From Candidatus Cloacimonadota bacterium (lineage in GTDB: Bacteria > Cloacimonadota > Cloacimonadia > Cloacimonadales > TCS61): a DNA stretch of 42,521 nt. The stretch spans positions 235,024 through 277,544 of the forward strand of contig JABGOP010000001.1 in assembly GCA_018645365.1 (NCBI GenBank), written 5' to 3'. Of the stretch, positions 1 through 8,727 are shown piece by piece. The position numbers were made by a program, and so were the translations under genes. Position 1 is the first letter of the stretch. The number at the start of each line of letters is the position of its first letter. The notes under the pieces were generated by a model. That model was not told the DNA's origin. It saw only the letters and a list, made by a program, of their open reading frames with translations, and ran no database searches.

Positions 1-467
1 CCAAAGAGGAATCCAGTTACAACGGCAACAATTATCGCAATGAAAAAATAGAGAGCGTTGCGCAAAATTGCAATGGTTGTTCCCAAATATTTTCTTTCAA
101 CTGGGAAGGTGATAATTCCTACCATCATTAAAGTTGTAGTAAAAGCTGAAATTACCATAAATGGCACATTTTGTTCTCGTAAAATTCCGGCTAATGGGAA
201 AGTTATAAAACCGGGCATCATCGTGATAGAACCAAAAACAGAAGCAAAGATAGTGCTTAAAAATGTGTTTTTCGTTCCCAAATAAAGTGCAATTTTTTCT
301 TTTGGTAAAAAATGAAGAACAATAGAAACCAAGATTAACATCGTGAGGATTGACGGTAAAATTTTGATGAGTTTTTTAGCAGAAATTTTTAGTGCTTTTA
401 TTGTTTTTTGTCTATTTTTTACGAAAGAAATTAAAAGTAAAAACAGGATGATAAAATAAAAAATCAT
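1..467 (-). CDS. Permease, ArsP_1/DUF318-like (3' end cut by window edge)
   Basis: Reading the minus strand from the ATG at 467 gives an open frame that runs off the window start, about 155 residues. It begins MIFYFIILFLLLISFVK and contains at least four hydrophobic segments. The central part (FGSITMMPGF followed by FPLAGILREQ) resembles the half-size permeases of the ArsP_1/DUF318 group, which are integral membrane proteins of largely unknown substrate. The start codon overlaps the stop of the upstream gene (ATGA at 467-464), and an AAGGAG lies just upstream inside that gene, so translation is probably coupled. The family call rests on motif style and is moderate; that it is a real membrane protein is well supported by the frame, the start signals and the hydrophobic pattern. 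Confidence 0.7.
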   Translation of the reverse strand, partial: MIFYFIILFLLLISFVKNRQKTIKALKISAKKLIKILPSILTMLILVSIVLHFLPKEKIALYLGTKNTFLSTIFASVFGSITMMPGFITFPLAGILREQNVPFMVISAFTTTLMMVGIITFPVERKYLGTTIAILRNALYFFIAIIVAVVTGFLF

Positions 468-982
468 AAACGATTAATCTCCTTTTCGGTTACAATTCGA
501 TAGTGCGGATTGTATTGCTTTTTGTAGATTTCGGAGTGATGAACCGAAGTGAAATCAAGCACGCCAGTTTGGATTTTCTCCAAATCCGTTTCCACATTTT
601 TCAATGGTAAATTCATTGTGAAAATTGTCTTTTGAATTTTTTGCCATTCGTCTTTCCACTCATTTTTTACCTTTGAATTAATTGGGGAATTACTATTCAA
701 GAATGCATTTAGAAAGCGGTCAAAAGTAACAACATTATCTTTGATTAATTGAAGTGAAATACGATAAATAGGTGTTTTATGCCCAATGTTTTGCCAAAAC
801 GAAAAATTTGAAAAAGTGAATTGTTCAAGTTCTTTTCGTAATTTTTTTTCGGCAGTAATTTTGTCTGCAATAAAATGTTCTGCTCCGAAATTTGCCTGAA
901 AAAACAGTTTATAATAATCAACCAATTGGGCTTTTGGATAGTACGAATATTCGTTTAAAATTAGTTGATTAATTCTTTGCAC
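464..982 (-). CDS. Conserved uncharacterised protein, 172 aa
   Basis: I do not recognise a function. The protein is soluble, with no signal peptide or membrane segment. Two stretches look like conserved signatures of an uncharacterised family I recall from Firmicutes: an N-terminal YPKAQLVDYYKLFFQANFG followed by AEHFI, and a C-terminal VHHSEIYKKQYNPHYRIV. Histidines in both (AEHF, VHHSE, NPHYR) could form a metal or catalytic site, but that is speculation. The start overlaps the end of the upstream radical SAM gene by 14 bp, and its stop overlaps the start of the downstream permease, so the three genes appear to be one translationally coupled unit. Confidence 0.8.
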   Translation of the reverse strand: MQRINQLILNEYSYYPKAQLVDYYKLFFQANFGAEHFIADKITAEKKLRKELEQFTFSNFSFWQNIGHKTPIYRISLQLIKDNVVTFDRFLNAFLNSNSPINSKVKNEWKDEWQKIQKTIFTMNLPLKNVETDLEKIQTGVLDFTSVHHSEIYKKQYNPHYRIVTEKEINRL

Positions 983-1904
983 AATAAAAAATTCCTCGTT
1001 CTTGTTTTTGGGTGGAAATTTTGTTTTCAGAGATTAATTTTTCGAGGTTTTTATCAATTTCTACAGTGCTAATTCCACACATTTTCGCGAGTTCTGTGTT
1101 GGTGCAAGGTCGTCTTTTTATGGTTTGCAGAATTTGTGATTTCACGTTGTTTTGCGAATTGCTCAATTTTGCTATTTTTTTATTTTTCCCAATTATGCCT
1201 ACACTTAAAGGCTTGAAAAACGCAACGATATTCTCCAATTTTTCGATAGAAAGAGGTTTTACCCAGCTTAATGTTCCTGGTCGATCGAGAGAATTTAATT
1301 GGATTTCATCAGGTTTTATTTTTTGGATGGCATTTTTTAACAATTTGAGCTCATTTTCCGAATCATTTAAGCCTTCGATGAGGAAAATTTCTAACCAAAT
1401 TTTGCCCCGAAAGATTTTTCTGAATTCAATTAAACCATCGATAATTTTTGTAATTTCAAGTTGGCAATTTGGGCGATTTATTTTTTTGAAAACATCACTA
1501 CTAACTGCATCGAGTGATGGTAAAAGTAAGTCGATGTTTTTTATTTCATTTCTGATGTTTTCATCCGAAAGAAGGGTTGAGTTTGTAATGAGAGCAAGCT
1601 TGTATTGTGGAAAATTAGTTTTTAAAAATGCGATAATTTCACTAATTTTATTATTTAATAATGGTTCACCAGCACCAGAAAAAGTGATGAAATCTAACGG
1701 TGGGTTTGTTTTCAAAAACTCTGTTAATTCGGCAATAATTTTTGAAAACGAAACATATTCTTTTCGTTGTAAAGTAAGGTTAGAGGTGGCTTTTGCTTCA
1801 CAGTAAATGCAATTTAAACTGCACACTTTATGCGGTACCAAATCGACACCAAGCGAGATGCCAAGTCTGCGAGAAAAAACTGGACCGAACAGATATTTTG
1901 CCAT
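969..1904 (-). CDS. Radical SAM protein, COG0731-type, with C-terminal winged helix
   Basis: The opening GPVFSRRLGISLGVDLVPHK leads into a CSLNCIYC cluster-binding motif (C-x3-C-x2-C), the radical SAM signature that holds a 4Fe-4S cluster and S-adenosylmethionine. The following FSGAGEPLLN matches the usual GGEP-type SAM-binding strand. This N-terminal pattern is typical of COG0731 Fe-S oxidoreductases, distant relatives of the wyosine enzyme Tyw1; the bacterial members have no firm reaction. The last 60 or so residues (TNTELAKMCGISTVEIDKNL region) read as a winged-helix domain, so nucleic acid or protein binding is possible. It is the first gene of a minus-strand operon and is divergent from rpsA. 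Length (311 aa) is normal for the group. Confidence 0.88.
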   Translation of the reverse strand: MAKYLFGPVFSRRLGISLGVDLVPHKVCSLNCIYCEAKATSNLTLQRKEYVSFSKIIAELTEFLKTNPPLDFITFSGAGEPLLNNKISEIIAFLKTNFPQYKLALITNSTLLSDENIRNEIKNIDLLLPSLDAVSSDVFKKINRPNCQLEITKIIDGLIEFRKIFRGKIWLEIFLIEGLNDSENELKLLKNAIQKIKPDEIQLNSLDRPGTLSWVKPLSIEKLENIVAFFKPLSVGIIGKNKKIAKLSNSQNNVKSQILQTIKRRPCTNTELAKMCGISTVEIDKNLEKLISENKISTQKQERGIFYCAKN

Positions 1905-1941
1905 AATTCACGAACCTTTTCTTTTTTTAATTTTTTACGAA

Positions 1942-1970
1942 TTGACAGAAGAGTTTTATAGTTGTTTAAT
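1942..1970 (+). promoter_or_regulatory. Candidate rpsA promoter
   Basis: TTGACA at 1942-1947 is followed after 17 bases by TTTAAT at 1965-1970, a fair sigma70-type match that would give a leader of about 110 nt before rpsA. A second possibility, TTGATT at 1977-1982 with TAAAAT at 1998-2003, has a short 15-base spacer. The choice cannot be made from sequence alone. Confidence 0.3.
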
Positions 1971-2085
1971 GTCAAGTTGATTTTTTCTAACTTTTTGTAA
2001 AATAAATAGTTGGGTAAAATATCGCTGGACAAAGAAAGGTGTGAAAATTTTTTCGCACTCAAAATAGTTGTTAGGGGAGATAGTA

Positions 2086-3585
2086 ATGGAAAAAACAGAA
2101 GTAAAAGTAACAGAAGAACAAGTTGTAACAGAAACAAAAGAAATGGTAGAAGAAAAAAAAGAAACAATTGAAAACACTGAATCAATTGATAATTCAGAAA
2201 GTTTTGAAACAATGTTAGAGGCATCACTCGACAGTTTTAAGAAATTTGAAGTTGGTGAGAAAATCGAAGGAGAAGTGATTAATATCACTGATTCGTACAT
2301 TTTCATTTCGTTGGGTGGAAAGCATGACGCTCTCGCTGATAAAAGCGAATACACGAATAAAAAAGGTGAATTGGAAGTTGTAGTTGGCGATAAATTGACT
2401 GGTTATATTGTGAAATTTAGCGAAACAGAAACAGTTGTAGCCAAAAGTTTACAAATCTTAAACGTTAATATTATTCAAGAGGCGTACGCTGATAAAATTC
2501 CTGTAAGAGGTAAAGTTAGAGGAATTACAAAGGGTGGATTTTTAATTGATATTTCCGGTATAAAGGCATTTTGTCCACTTTCTCAAATGGATGCTAAACC
2601 AGTTGTAGAACCGAAACAATTTGTTGCATCTACTTTTGATTTCAGAATAATTGAATTCAAAGACGGTGGTAAAAACATTGTTGTTTCGCGTCGCGTAATT
2701 TTGCGTGAAGAGCAAAACCAAGTTCGCAAGGAACGATTGAAAGAGCTCAATATTGGCGATATTGTGAAGGGGAAAGTTATTCGACTTACAAATTTCGGCG
2801 CATTCATCGATTTGGATGGCATAGATGGACTCATTCACATTTCGCAATTTTCGTGGGAACACATCGAATCTCCTTCTGAAATTTTGAATTTGGGTGATGA
2901 AATTGAATCTAAAATTGTCAAAGTGAAAGGCAATAAAATTTCTCTCAGCATGAAAGCTTTACAGGCAAACCCGCTCGATAAAGCGTTGACTGAATTGGAA
3001 GTTGGACAAATCGTCAAATGTAAAGTTTTGCGAAATCTTCCGTTTGGTTCTTTTGTGGAGATTAAAGTTGGCGTGGAAGGTTTGATTCCTATTTCTGAAA
3101 TGGCTCACGGTCGCAGAATTAACAATCCATCAGAGATTGTTGATGAAGGCGAAGTTGTGGAAGCACAAATATTGAAAATTAACGCGGAAAAAAGAAAAAT
3201 CTCACTTTCTTTGAAACGCCTCCAGCCAAATCCTTGGGACACAATTTCCGAAACTATAAAAGAGGGCGAAATTGTAATGGGAACTATCGAAAATGTGGTT
3301 AACTTTGGTGCCTTCATTAAAATTATTGATGGCGTAACGGGCTTGCTTCCATCTGCAAAAATGAAGATTGCAAAAATGAATTTAACAGCGGCGAATGTTG
3401 ATGAACAAATTGAAATAAGGGTATCAAGAATCGACACAGATGCACGTAGAATTTCATTGGAGCCAACAGAAATGCCGGAAAAAATATTTGATAAAAGAGT
3501 AGATAGGGGCGATTGGAAAAAGTTCAAAGACGAAAAAAGCAAAGAAGATGTTATCAAAGAAGATAACCCGTTTATGAATTTATAA
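2086..3585 (+). CDS. rpsA: 30S ribosomal protein S1 (five S1 domains)
   Basis: The 499-residue product has an acidic N-terminal tail (about residues 1-50) and then five S1 OB-fold repeats, starting near residues 52, 135, 220, 305 and 392. They are recognisable by VGEKIEGEVIN, IPVRGKVRGITKGGFLID, IGDIVKGKVIRLTNFGAFID, VGQIVKCKVLRNLPFGSFVE and EGEIVMGTIENVVNFGAFIK. S1 binds mRNA and helps it dock on the small ribosomal subunit. The E. coli protein has six domains and five-domain forms are common elsewhere. I chose the ATG at 2086 because an AGGGGAGA ribosome site lies 6-8 bases upstream; the frame is open back to a TTG at 2068 that would place this site inside the gene. The gene is monocistronic and ends at a strong terminator. 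Confidence 0.95.
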   Translation: MEKTEVKVTEEQVVTETKEMVEEKKETIENTESIDNSESFETMLEASLDSFKKFEVGEKIEGEVINITDSYIFISLGGKHDALADKSEYTNKKGELEVVVGDKLTGYIVKFSETETVVAKSLQILNVNIIQEAYADKIPVRGKVRGITKGGFLIDISGIKAFCPLSQMDAKPVVEPKQFVASTFDFRIIEFKDGGKNIVVSRRVILREEQNQVRKERLKELNIGDIVKGKVIRLTNFGAFIDLDGIDGLIHISQFSWEHIESPSEILNLGDEIESKIVKVKGNKISLSMKALQANPLDKALTELEVGQIVKCKVLRNLPFGSFVEIKVGVEGLIPISEMAHGRRINNPSEIVDEGEVVEAQILKINAEKRKISLSLKRLQPNPWDTISETIKEGEIVMGTIENVVNFGAFIKIIDGVTGLLPSAKMKIAKMNLTAANVDEQIEIRVSRIDTDARRISLEPTEMPEKIFDKRVDRGDWKKFKDEKSKEDVIKEDNPFMNL

Positions 3586-3600
3586 AATCAACATAAAATT

Positions 3601-3630
3601 AAAAAGCTCCGTATTCTCGGGGCTTTTTTT
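3601..3630. terminator. Intrinsic terminator, probably bidirectional
   Basis: AAAGCTCC and GGGGCTTT pair around a short loop and are followed by a T-run on the plus strand, with an A-run on the other side. It sits between convergent rpsA (plus) and mnmE (minus), overlapping the last codon of mnmE, and can serve both. Confidence 0.85.
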
Positions 3631-4963
3631 ATTTTCCGACACAAAAATTATCGAAAATTTGGTTGAGGATATCGTCGGTAGAAATTTTACCAATAATCTC
3701 TTCTAAAGCAGCACTTGCTTCTTTTAAATCGAAAGCCGTGAACTCAAAACCTAGATTTTCGTTGAGTGACTTAATCGCTTTTTCAAGTGACTTAGTAGTA
3801 CGCTTTACTGCTGCAATTTGGCGCGTATTTGTCAAAATTCCGTCACCAATGTTGTCATCAGAAATTGACAAATATTTCAGTAAAACTGTTTTTAAATCGT
3901 CAAGTCCATTTTCTGTGAGAGTAGAGCAAAAGACAGTATTTTTAAATTTAATAAGAGTTGATTTTGGCAAAACATCAATTTTATTTAATACCTTAATAAT
4001 GCGACTTTCATCAACTATTTGGCTTAATTTTTTATATTCCAAAAAACTTTCAGGACCATCGAAAATAAAGAGAACCTTATGTGAATTTTTGATGATGTCG
4101 AACGAACGGATGATGCCAATTTTTTCAATTTCATTTTCAGTTTTACGTAAACCAGCAGTATCGAAAATACGCACTAAATATCCCTTTAACGAAATGGTTT
4201 CTTCCAAATAATCGCGTGTTGTGCCGGGAATAGGTGTGACGATAGCGCGTTCACTTTCTAAAAAAGCGTTAAAAATACTTGATTTTCCAACATTTGGTGC
4301 CCCTACTAAACTTATTTTCAAACCTTCACGCAGAATTATACCCATCTCTCCAGTGGCGGCTAGTTTTTGCAATTTAGAGAGTAATTCTTTCATTTTTTTT
4401 ATCAATTTTTCTAAATCAATTTCAGGTAAATCTTGTTCCAGAAAATCAATTTCTAATTCTAATTGAGTGCGAAATGTTGTCAATTTTTGTAACAATTTAT
4501 CAATTTTTCGGTATAAGCTTCCACCCATTTGCTCGAGTGCTGTTTTGTGCGAAATTTTTGTTTTTGCGTTCAATAAATCGTTGATTGCCTCTGCTTCCGT
4601 CAAGTCAATTTTGTTGTTTAAAAATGCGCGTTGTGTGAATTCTCCTGCTTCCGCTAATCTGCTATGTTGGAGTAAAATTTCCAAAATTCGATTAGCGATA
4701 AAAATGCTACCGTGACATGAAATTTCCACCACATTTTCACCAGTATAACTCTTGGGTGCTTTGAAAATCGTTATGATTACTTCGTCGATGAGCTCATTAT
4801 TTTGAATGATTTTTCCGAAAACAGCGGAATGTGATTTTACTTTTTGCAAAGATTTTGAGAAAACATTGTCCACTATCTTGATTGCGTTTTTACCAGAAAT
4901 ACGGATAATTGCGATTCCGCCAGTGCCAAAAGGGGTCGAAATTGCTGAAATGGTATCTAACAT
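3629..4963 (-). CDS. mnmE: tRNA modification GTPase MnmE
   Basis: MnmE works with MnmG to install the (carboxy)methylaminomethyl group at C5 of the wobble uridine of certain tRNAs. The 444-residue length is normal. The N-terminal tetrahydrofolate-binding domain begins DTISAISTPFGTGGIAIIR; the central G domain shows the P-loop GAPNVGKSS at about residues 221-229, then PIPGTTRD (G2), DTAG (G3) and NKID (G4). The helical C-terminal domain ends FCVGK, the conserved cysteine tail of the family. Its start codon overlaps the dxs stop by one base (TAATG), so it is the last gene of the queD-engB-dxs-mnmE operon and is probably translated by coupling. Confidence 0.97.
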   Translation of the reverse strand: MLDTISAISTPFGTGGIAIIRISGKNAIKIVDNVFSKSLQKVKSHSAVFGKIIQNNELIDEVIITIFKAPKSYTGENVVEISCHGSIFIANRILEILLQHSRLAEAGEFTQRAFLNNKIDLTEAEAINDLLNAKTKISHKTALEQMGGSLYRKIDKLLQKLTTFRTQLELEIDFLEQDLPEIDLEKLIKKMKELLSKLQKLAATGEMGIILREGLKISLVGAPNVGKSSIFNAFLESERAIVTPIPGTTRDYLEETISLKGYLVRIFDTAGLRKTENEIEKIGIIRSFDIIKNSHKVLFIFDGPESFLEYKKLSQIVDESRIIKVLNKIDVLPKSTLIKFKNTVFCSTLTENGLDDLKTVLLKYLSISDDNIGDGILTNTRQIAAVKRTTKSLEKAIKSLNENLGFEFTAFDLKEASAALEEIIGKISTDDILNQIFDNFCVGK

Positions 4964-6816
4964 TATTTGATTATTTTTTTAATTTGATTGTAAATTTGTT
5001 GAGGTTCGAGTTGATTTATCTCGCGTAATTTTTCGGTATTCCCGTGCGTGATAAATTTATCTGGAAGACCGAAAGAGTACACAGCTACATCAGTTGATGC
5101 GAAAAAACCTTTAACCGTGCTACCGAATCCACCGACTAAACTATTATCCTCAATCGTGAAAATAATTTTGTGATTTATTGCTAAATTATTCAATGAATTT
5201 TTGTCGAATGGTTTGAGAAAACGCGGATTTATTAGCGTTGGGTTTAGCCCATCTTTTTCGAGTAATTTAACGATTTTTTCGGCATCATCGAATGATTTTC
5301 CAATTCCTAAAACAGCAATATCTTCGCCATTTTTCACAATTTCTACTTTACCAACTTCTATTTTTTTAATAATGCGATTGTCTTTTATTGCCGTTCCACG
5401 TGGATAACGAATGGCGATTGGTCCATCGTCAAAATTTTCCGCAAATTTTAGCATTTCGGAAAATTCAGTTGCACAAGTGGGTGCCATAATTACCAAGTTT
5501 GGTACAAAATTCAAATAAGAAAAATCGAATGCACCATGATGTGTTGCGCCATCTTCACCGACCAATCCTGCTCGATCGAGACACAAAACAACAGGTAATT
5601 TTTGGAGTGCGATATCGTGAATAATTTGGTCTATAGCGCGTTGCATAAAGGTGGAGTAAATTGCAATAAATGGTTTTAATCCACGCGTGGCAAGCCCACC
5701 CGCAAAAGTGATGGCGTGTTGCTCGGCGATACCTACATCAAAAAAGCGATCTGGAAACTTTTTGGCAAAATCGGAGAGACCGGTTCCATCTGCCATGGCA
5801 GCGGTTATTGCAACTATATTCTTGTTTTTTATTGCCATTTCGGAAAGGGTTTCACCGAAAATTTTTGAGTAAGATTTTCCGTTTTTTACTACTGTTTTCC
5901 CACTTTCTATTTCGTATGGTGCAATGCCATGAAATTTGGTAGAATCGTTTTCCGCGTGATGGTAACCTTTCCCTTTTTGGGTGATGACATGAATTAGAAT
6001 GGGTCCGATCATATTTTCTTTTGCTTTGCGGAAAATAGTTGACATTTTTTCGATATCGTGACCATCGATAGGTCCCACATATTTGAAACCAATCTCTTCA
6101 AAAATTGTCACTGGTGCGAAGGTATTTATCAAATTTTCTTCAAATGTTTGCAATGCAATAATTAATCTTCGGCTAATTCTTTTGGGTAATTTTTGGAAGA
6201 AATTCCAAATGCCATCTTTCAATTTGTTATAAAATTTACTCACTAAAATTTTGGCGAGATAAGATTGTAGTCCGCCTACAGTTTTGGAGATAGACATGTG
6301 ATTGTCATTCAAAATAACGAGCATATCTTTCTGTAAATGTCCGGCGTGATTGAGTGCTTCAAAAGCCATGCCACCCGTGAGAGCACCATCGCCAATAATG
6401 GCAACAGTTGAACCTGATTCTTGCCGAATATTTTTCCCCAATGAAATACCTAAGGCCGCAGAAATAGAAGTGCTTGCGTGACCAACACTAAATGCATCGT
6501 ACTTGCTTTCGGCGGTATTATTGAAGCCACTAATACCATCAAATTGGCGTAATGTGTCGAACTTCTCGTTGCGTTCAGTCAAGATTTTGTAGGGGTAAGA
6601 TTGATGTCCTACATCCCAAATAATCCTATCGTTCAGCGGATCAAAAATCTTTAGTAGTGCGATGGTAATATCGGTTGCACCCAGACTCGGCGCGATGTGC
6701 CCGCCATTTTTAGATGAAACTTCGATGATGCGTTCACGCACTTCGGTAGCCAATTTTTCCAAATCCTTGAAAGTTAGTTTTTTTATTTCTTCTGGATTTT
6801 TTATTTTATTCAACAT
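4963..6816 (-). CDS. dxs: 1-deoxy-D-xylulose-5-phosphate synthase
   Basis: Dxs condenses pyruvate and glyceraldehyde 3-phosphate with thiamine diphosphate, the first step of the MEP isoprenoid pathway and a source of precursors for thiamine and pyridoxal. The 617 residues match the usual length. Visible landmarks are DVGHQSYPYKILT, the GDGA cofactor motif at about residue 142 followed by LTGGMAFEALNHAG and NDNHMSIS, GPIDGHD, and the transketolase-like central domain with DVGIAEQHA and HHGAFDFSYL. The gene lies 17 bp after engB and overlaps mnmE by one base. Cytosolic; a housekeeping gene with nothing missing. Confidence 0.97.
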   Translation of the reverse strand: MLNKIKNPEEIKKLTFKDLEKLATEVRERIIEVSSKNGGHIAPSLGATDITIALLKIFDPLNDRIIWDVGHQSYPYKILTERNEKFDTLRQFDGISGFNNTAESKYDAFSVGHASTSISAALGISLGKNIRQESGSTVAIIGDGALTGGMAFEALNHAGHLQKDMLVILNDNHMSISKTVGGLQSYLAKILVSKFYNKLKDGIWNFFQKLPKRISRRLIIALQTFEENLINTFAPVTIFEEIGFKYVGPIDGHDIEKMSTIFRKAKENMIGPILIHVITQKGKGYHHAENDSTKFHGIAPYEIESGKTVVKNGKSYSKIFGETLSEMAIKNKNIVAITAAMADGTGLSDFAKKFPDRFFDVGIAEQHAITFAGGLATRGLKPFIAIYSTFMQRAIDQIIHDIALQKLPVVLCLDRAGLVGEDGATHHGAFDFSYLNFVPNLVIMAPTCATEFSEMLKFAENFDDGPIAIRYPRGTAIKDNRIIKKIEVGKVEIVKNGEDIAVLGIGKSFDDAEKIVKLLEKDGLNPTLINPRFLKPFDKNSLNNLAINHKIIFTIEDNSLVGGFGSTVKGFFASTDVAVYSFGLPDKFITHGNTEKLREINQLEPQQIYNQIKKIIK

Positions 6817-6833
6817 TTAAATATCTCCAAAGT

Positions 6834-7442
6834 TTACAAAATTCGGTTTGAAATCCAATTCGTTACTTTTTGAATCCCTATTTTTTTGAGTGATGAAAAA
6901 TGAGTGATTTGATTATTTTCTAACTCAAACGCTTTTTGCAAAGGGCTCAAATATTTATTGATTTGTGATTTTTTTATTTTGTCACACTTGGAAGCAACTA
7001 CCAAAAACGGGATATTATTATTTTGCAACATTTGTAGCATTACCGCGTCTTTCGGGTCTGCTTTATGGCGGACGTCAACGATGAAAATAACCCCGCGAAG
7101 TTGTATTCTTTCTTCAAAAAAAGTACCCACCATTTTTCGCCAAGCGGCACGCTCTGTTTTGCTAACTTTAGCGTAGCCATAACCGGGTAAATCTACAAAA
7201 TTCAAAAACCCAAATTCGTCTGTTTCATCAATTTTAAATCTAATTTTGAAAAAATTTACGAGTCGTGTTTTGCCAGGGGTGGAGCTAACTTTTGCGATTG
7301 CTTTTCGGTTGAGAAGCGTGTTTATGAGCGAAGATTTCCCTACATTTGATTTTCCCACAAAAGCAATGTCGGTAAATTCAGAAGACGGATAATCTTTTGG
7401 ATAAACTGCACTTTTGATAAAATTAGATTCGACAAATCGCAT
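6834..7442 (-). CDS. engB: Ribosome biogenesis GTPase EngB (YihA/YsxC)
   Basis: EngB is a small GTPase needed for late assembly of the large ribosomal subunit. The 202-residue protein has the P-loop GKSNVGKSS at residues 30-38, the G2 region SSTPGKTR, the G3 motif DLPGYGYAKV characteristic of the family, and SKCDK as the G4 base-recognition motif. It starts 4 bases after the queD stop and is followed within 17 bp by dxs, which places it inside the same transcript. Confidence 0.96.
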   Translation of the reverse strand: MRFVESNFIKSAVYPKDYPSSEFTDIAFVGKSNVGKSSLINTLLNRKAIAKVSSTPGKTRLVNFFKIRFKIDETDEFGFLNFVDLPGYGYAKVSKTERAAWRKMVGTFFEERIQLRGVIFIVDVRHKADPKDAVMLQMLQNNNIPFLVVASKCDKIKKSQINKYLSPLQKAFELENNQITHFSSLKKIGIQKVTNWISNRIL

Positions 7443-7446
7443 AAAA

Positions 7447-7809
7447 TTACCTTGAATAAATCATTGAAGTTCGGTCAGATTCCCAAACTTCCACATCTGC
7501 CATTTTGCCATTTTCTAACTTTTTTTGCATCTCATCAAAGATGAATTTCGCAATATTTTCGGAAGTTGGATTTTCCATAATAAAAGGCGAAAATTCGTTC
7601 AAATACTTGTGATCAAGTAGAACCATAATTTCTGAAAGTGATTTTTTGACGATACCATAATCGATTGTCATCCCAATATTGTCGGTGGTTTCGCAGAAAA
7701 TTCCAATCCGAACTTTCCAGTTATGACCGTGCAAATTTTGGCAAGCTCCTTCATATCCAATAAGGCGATGAGCCGCCGAAAATTCCGATGTTACATTTAA
7801 TTTATACAT
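7447..7809 (-). CDS. queD: 6-carboxy-5,6,7,8-tetrahydropterin synthase QueD
   Basis: QueD converts dihydroneopterin triphosphate to 6-carboxytetrahydropterin, the second step of queuosine/preQ0 synthesis. The 120-residue protein shows the family's features: FSAAHRL with the first zinc histidine, CQNLHGHNW with the catalytic cysteine and two more zinc histidines, LDHKYLN, and a C-terminal EVWES. I start at the ATG at 7809 because GGAGGAAATA lies directly upstream; an in-frame ATG 12 bases earlier would put that ribosome site inside the gene. It heads the minus-strand operon that continues into engB, dxs and mnmE. Confidence 0.95.
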   Translation of the reverse strand: MYKLNVTSEFSAAHRLIGYEGACQNLHGHNWKVRIGIFCETTDNIGMTIDYGIVKKSLSEIMVLLDHKYLNEFSPFIMENPTSENIAKFIFDEMQKKLENGKMADVEVWESDRTSMIYSR

Positions 7810-7868
7810 TATTTCCTCCAATTGCAGTTCATATTTTTAAACTCGATAAAATTGTAAAGAACTTTAAA

Positions 7869-7899
7869 ATTGACAAAAATACAACCTATTTTATTTTCC
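7869..7899 (+). promoter_or_regulatory. Candidate promoter, ATTG-N19-TATTTTCC
   Basis: ATTGACA is followed, 19 bases after the ATTG, by TATTTTCC, about 31 bases before the start of the zinc-ribbon gene. The same geometry recurs upstream of several other genes in this window and resembles the TTTG / TAnnTTTG promoter of Bacteroidota. Sequence match only. Confidence 0.4.
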
Positions 7900-7930
7900 A
7901 TTTCAAATGTAAAAACAATGGGAGAATTTT

Positions 7931-8719
7931 ATGAAATGTAAAGGGAAAATTAAAGTTAAAGCCGAAAATGGCAAAACTCGTGCAACAAACTGCAATGAAC
8001 AATTGGAATTACACGCAATTTTTTGTCCAAAATGTGGTGAACCCACGAAAGCGCTTTCGACTGACTTGTCGGCGAAGCAAAATTTCAATGAAATTTGGGA
8101 ACAATTTAGAACGATAAAATCAAAATTTTATACAACAGCACTGCTTGTTATCATTCCACTTTTGGCGATAATTGCTGGGATTTATTTTCGCGAAAATTTG
8201 GCAGAGATAGTAAAAATCGATCAATATTATTTTACCAACTTGTTGCTTTTGGTTTTTATTCCATTTCTCTTAACTCCATTCGCATCAAAACCAAACTTTT
8301 CCAAAAATTTAACTTTAAAATTCCAATTTTATCCCAAAATGTTTTTGGTTACGTTAATGAATCTTTTATACTTTTTTATTTTGAAAATAATTTGTACTGG
8401 TTATCATTTGAACTTATTTGTCGATCCGATTTTACATTTAGTCATGGTGGTTTTGGTGCTGTATTGGATAACGATTATGATTTTCGTACCAATTCTAGTA
8501 ATTCGTAAAAAAACAAATCCAATTAAAGCCGCGGTAATGTGCTACAAAGCTAGTGCTGAAACGCGTTGGCAGCAGTTTTTTCTGGTTTTGCAAATTACCT
8601 TTGTGAATGTGATTGGTGTTTTATTTTTTGGGTTTGGATTGCTAATTTCACTGCCATTGTCGTACATTTTAATCGAAAATTACTTTGCCAAATTAGAACA
8701 ATATCAACTATTTAATTAG
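7931..8719 (+). CDS. Zinc-ribbon membrane protein, unknown function, 262 aa
   Basis: The first 45 residues carry cysteines at MKCKGK, TNCNEQ and FCPKCGEP, a layout typical of a small zinc ribbon. The rest is strongly hydrophobic with about five membrane segments (TTALLVIIPLLAIIAG, a long leucine/phenylalanine stretch near 95, two around 135-185 and one near 225). Small zinc-ribbon membrane proteins of this kind are common and mostly uncharacterised. A GGGAGA ribosome site precedes the ATG. It stands at the head of the plus-strand run, 8 bases before the kinase gene, and is divergent from queD. No function can be assigned. Confidence 0.82.
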   Translation: MKCKGKIKVKAENGKTRATNCNEQLELHAIFCPKCGEPTKALSTDLSAKQNFNEIWEQFRTIKSKFYTTALLVIIPLLAIIAGIYFRENLAEIVKIDQYYFTNLLLLVFIPFLLTPFASKPNFSKNLTLKFQFYPKMFLVTLMNLLYFFILKIICTGYHLNLFVDPILHLVMVVLVLYWITIMIFVPILVIRKKTNPIKAAVMCYKASAETRWQQFFLVLQITFVNVIGVLFFGFGLLISLPLSYILIENYFAKLEQYQLFN

Positions 8720-8727
8720 GTGGTTTT

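Noticed and set aside
1012-1806. Long open frame on the plus strand opposite the radical SAM gene
   Set aside because: It is antisense to a gene with clear family motifs, has no ribosome site and shows no domain.
2068-2085. TTG start six codons upstream for rpsA
   Set aside because: The AGGGGAGA ribosome site would fall inside the gene; the ATG at 2086 is correctly spaced.
3663-4715. Three plus-strand open frames opposite mnmE
   Set aside because: They mirror the MnmE coding sequence and lack start signals; the low GC of the region makes antisense frames common.
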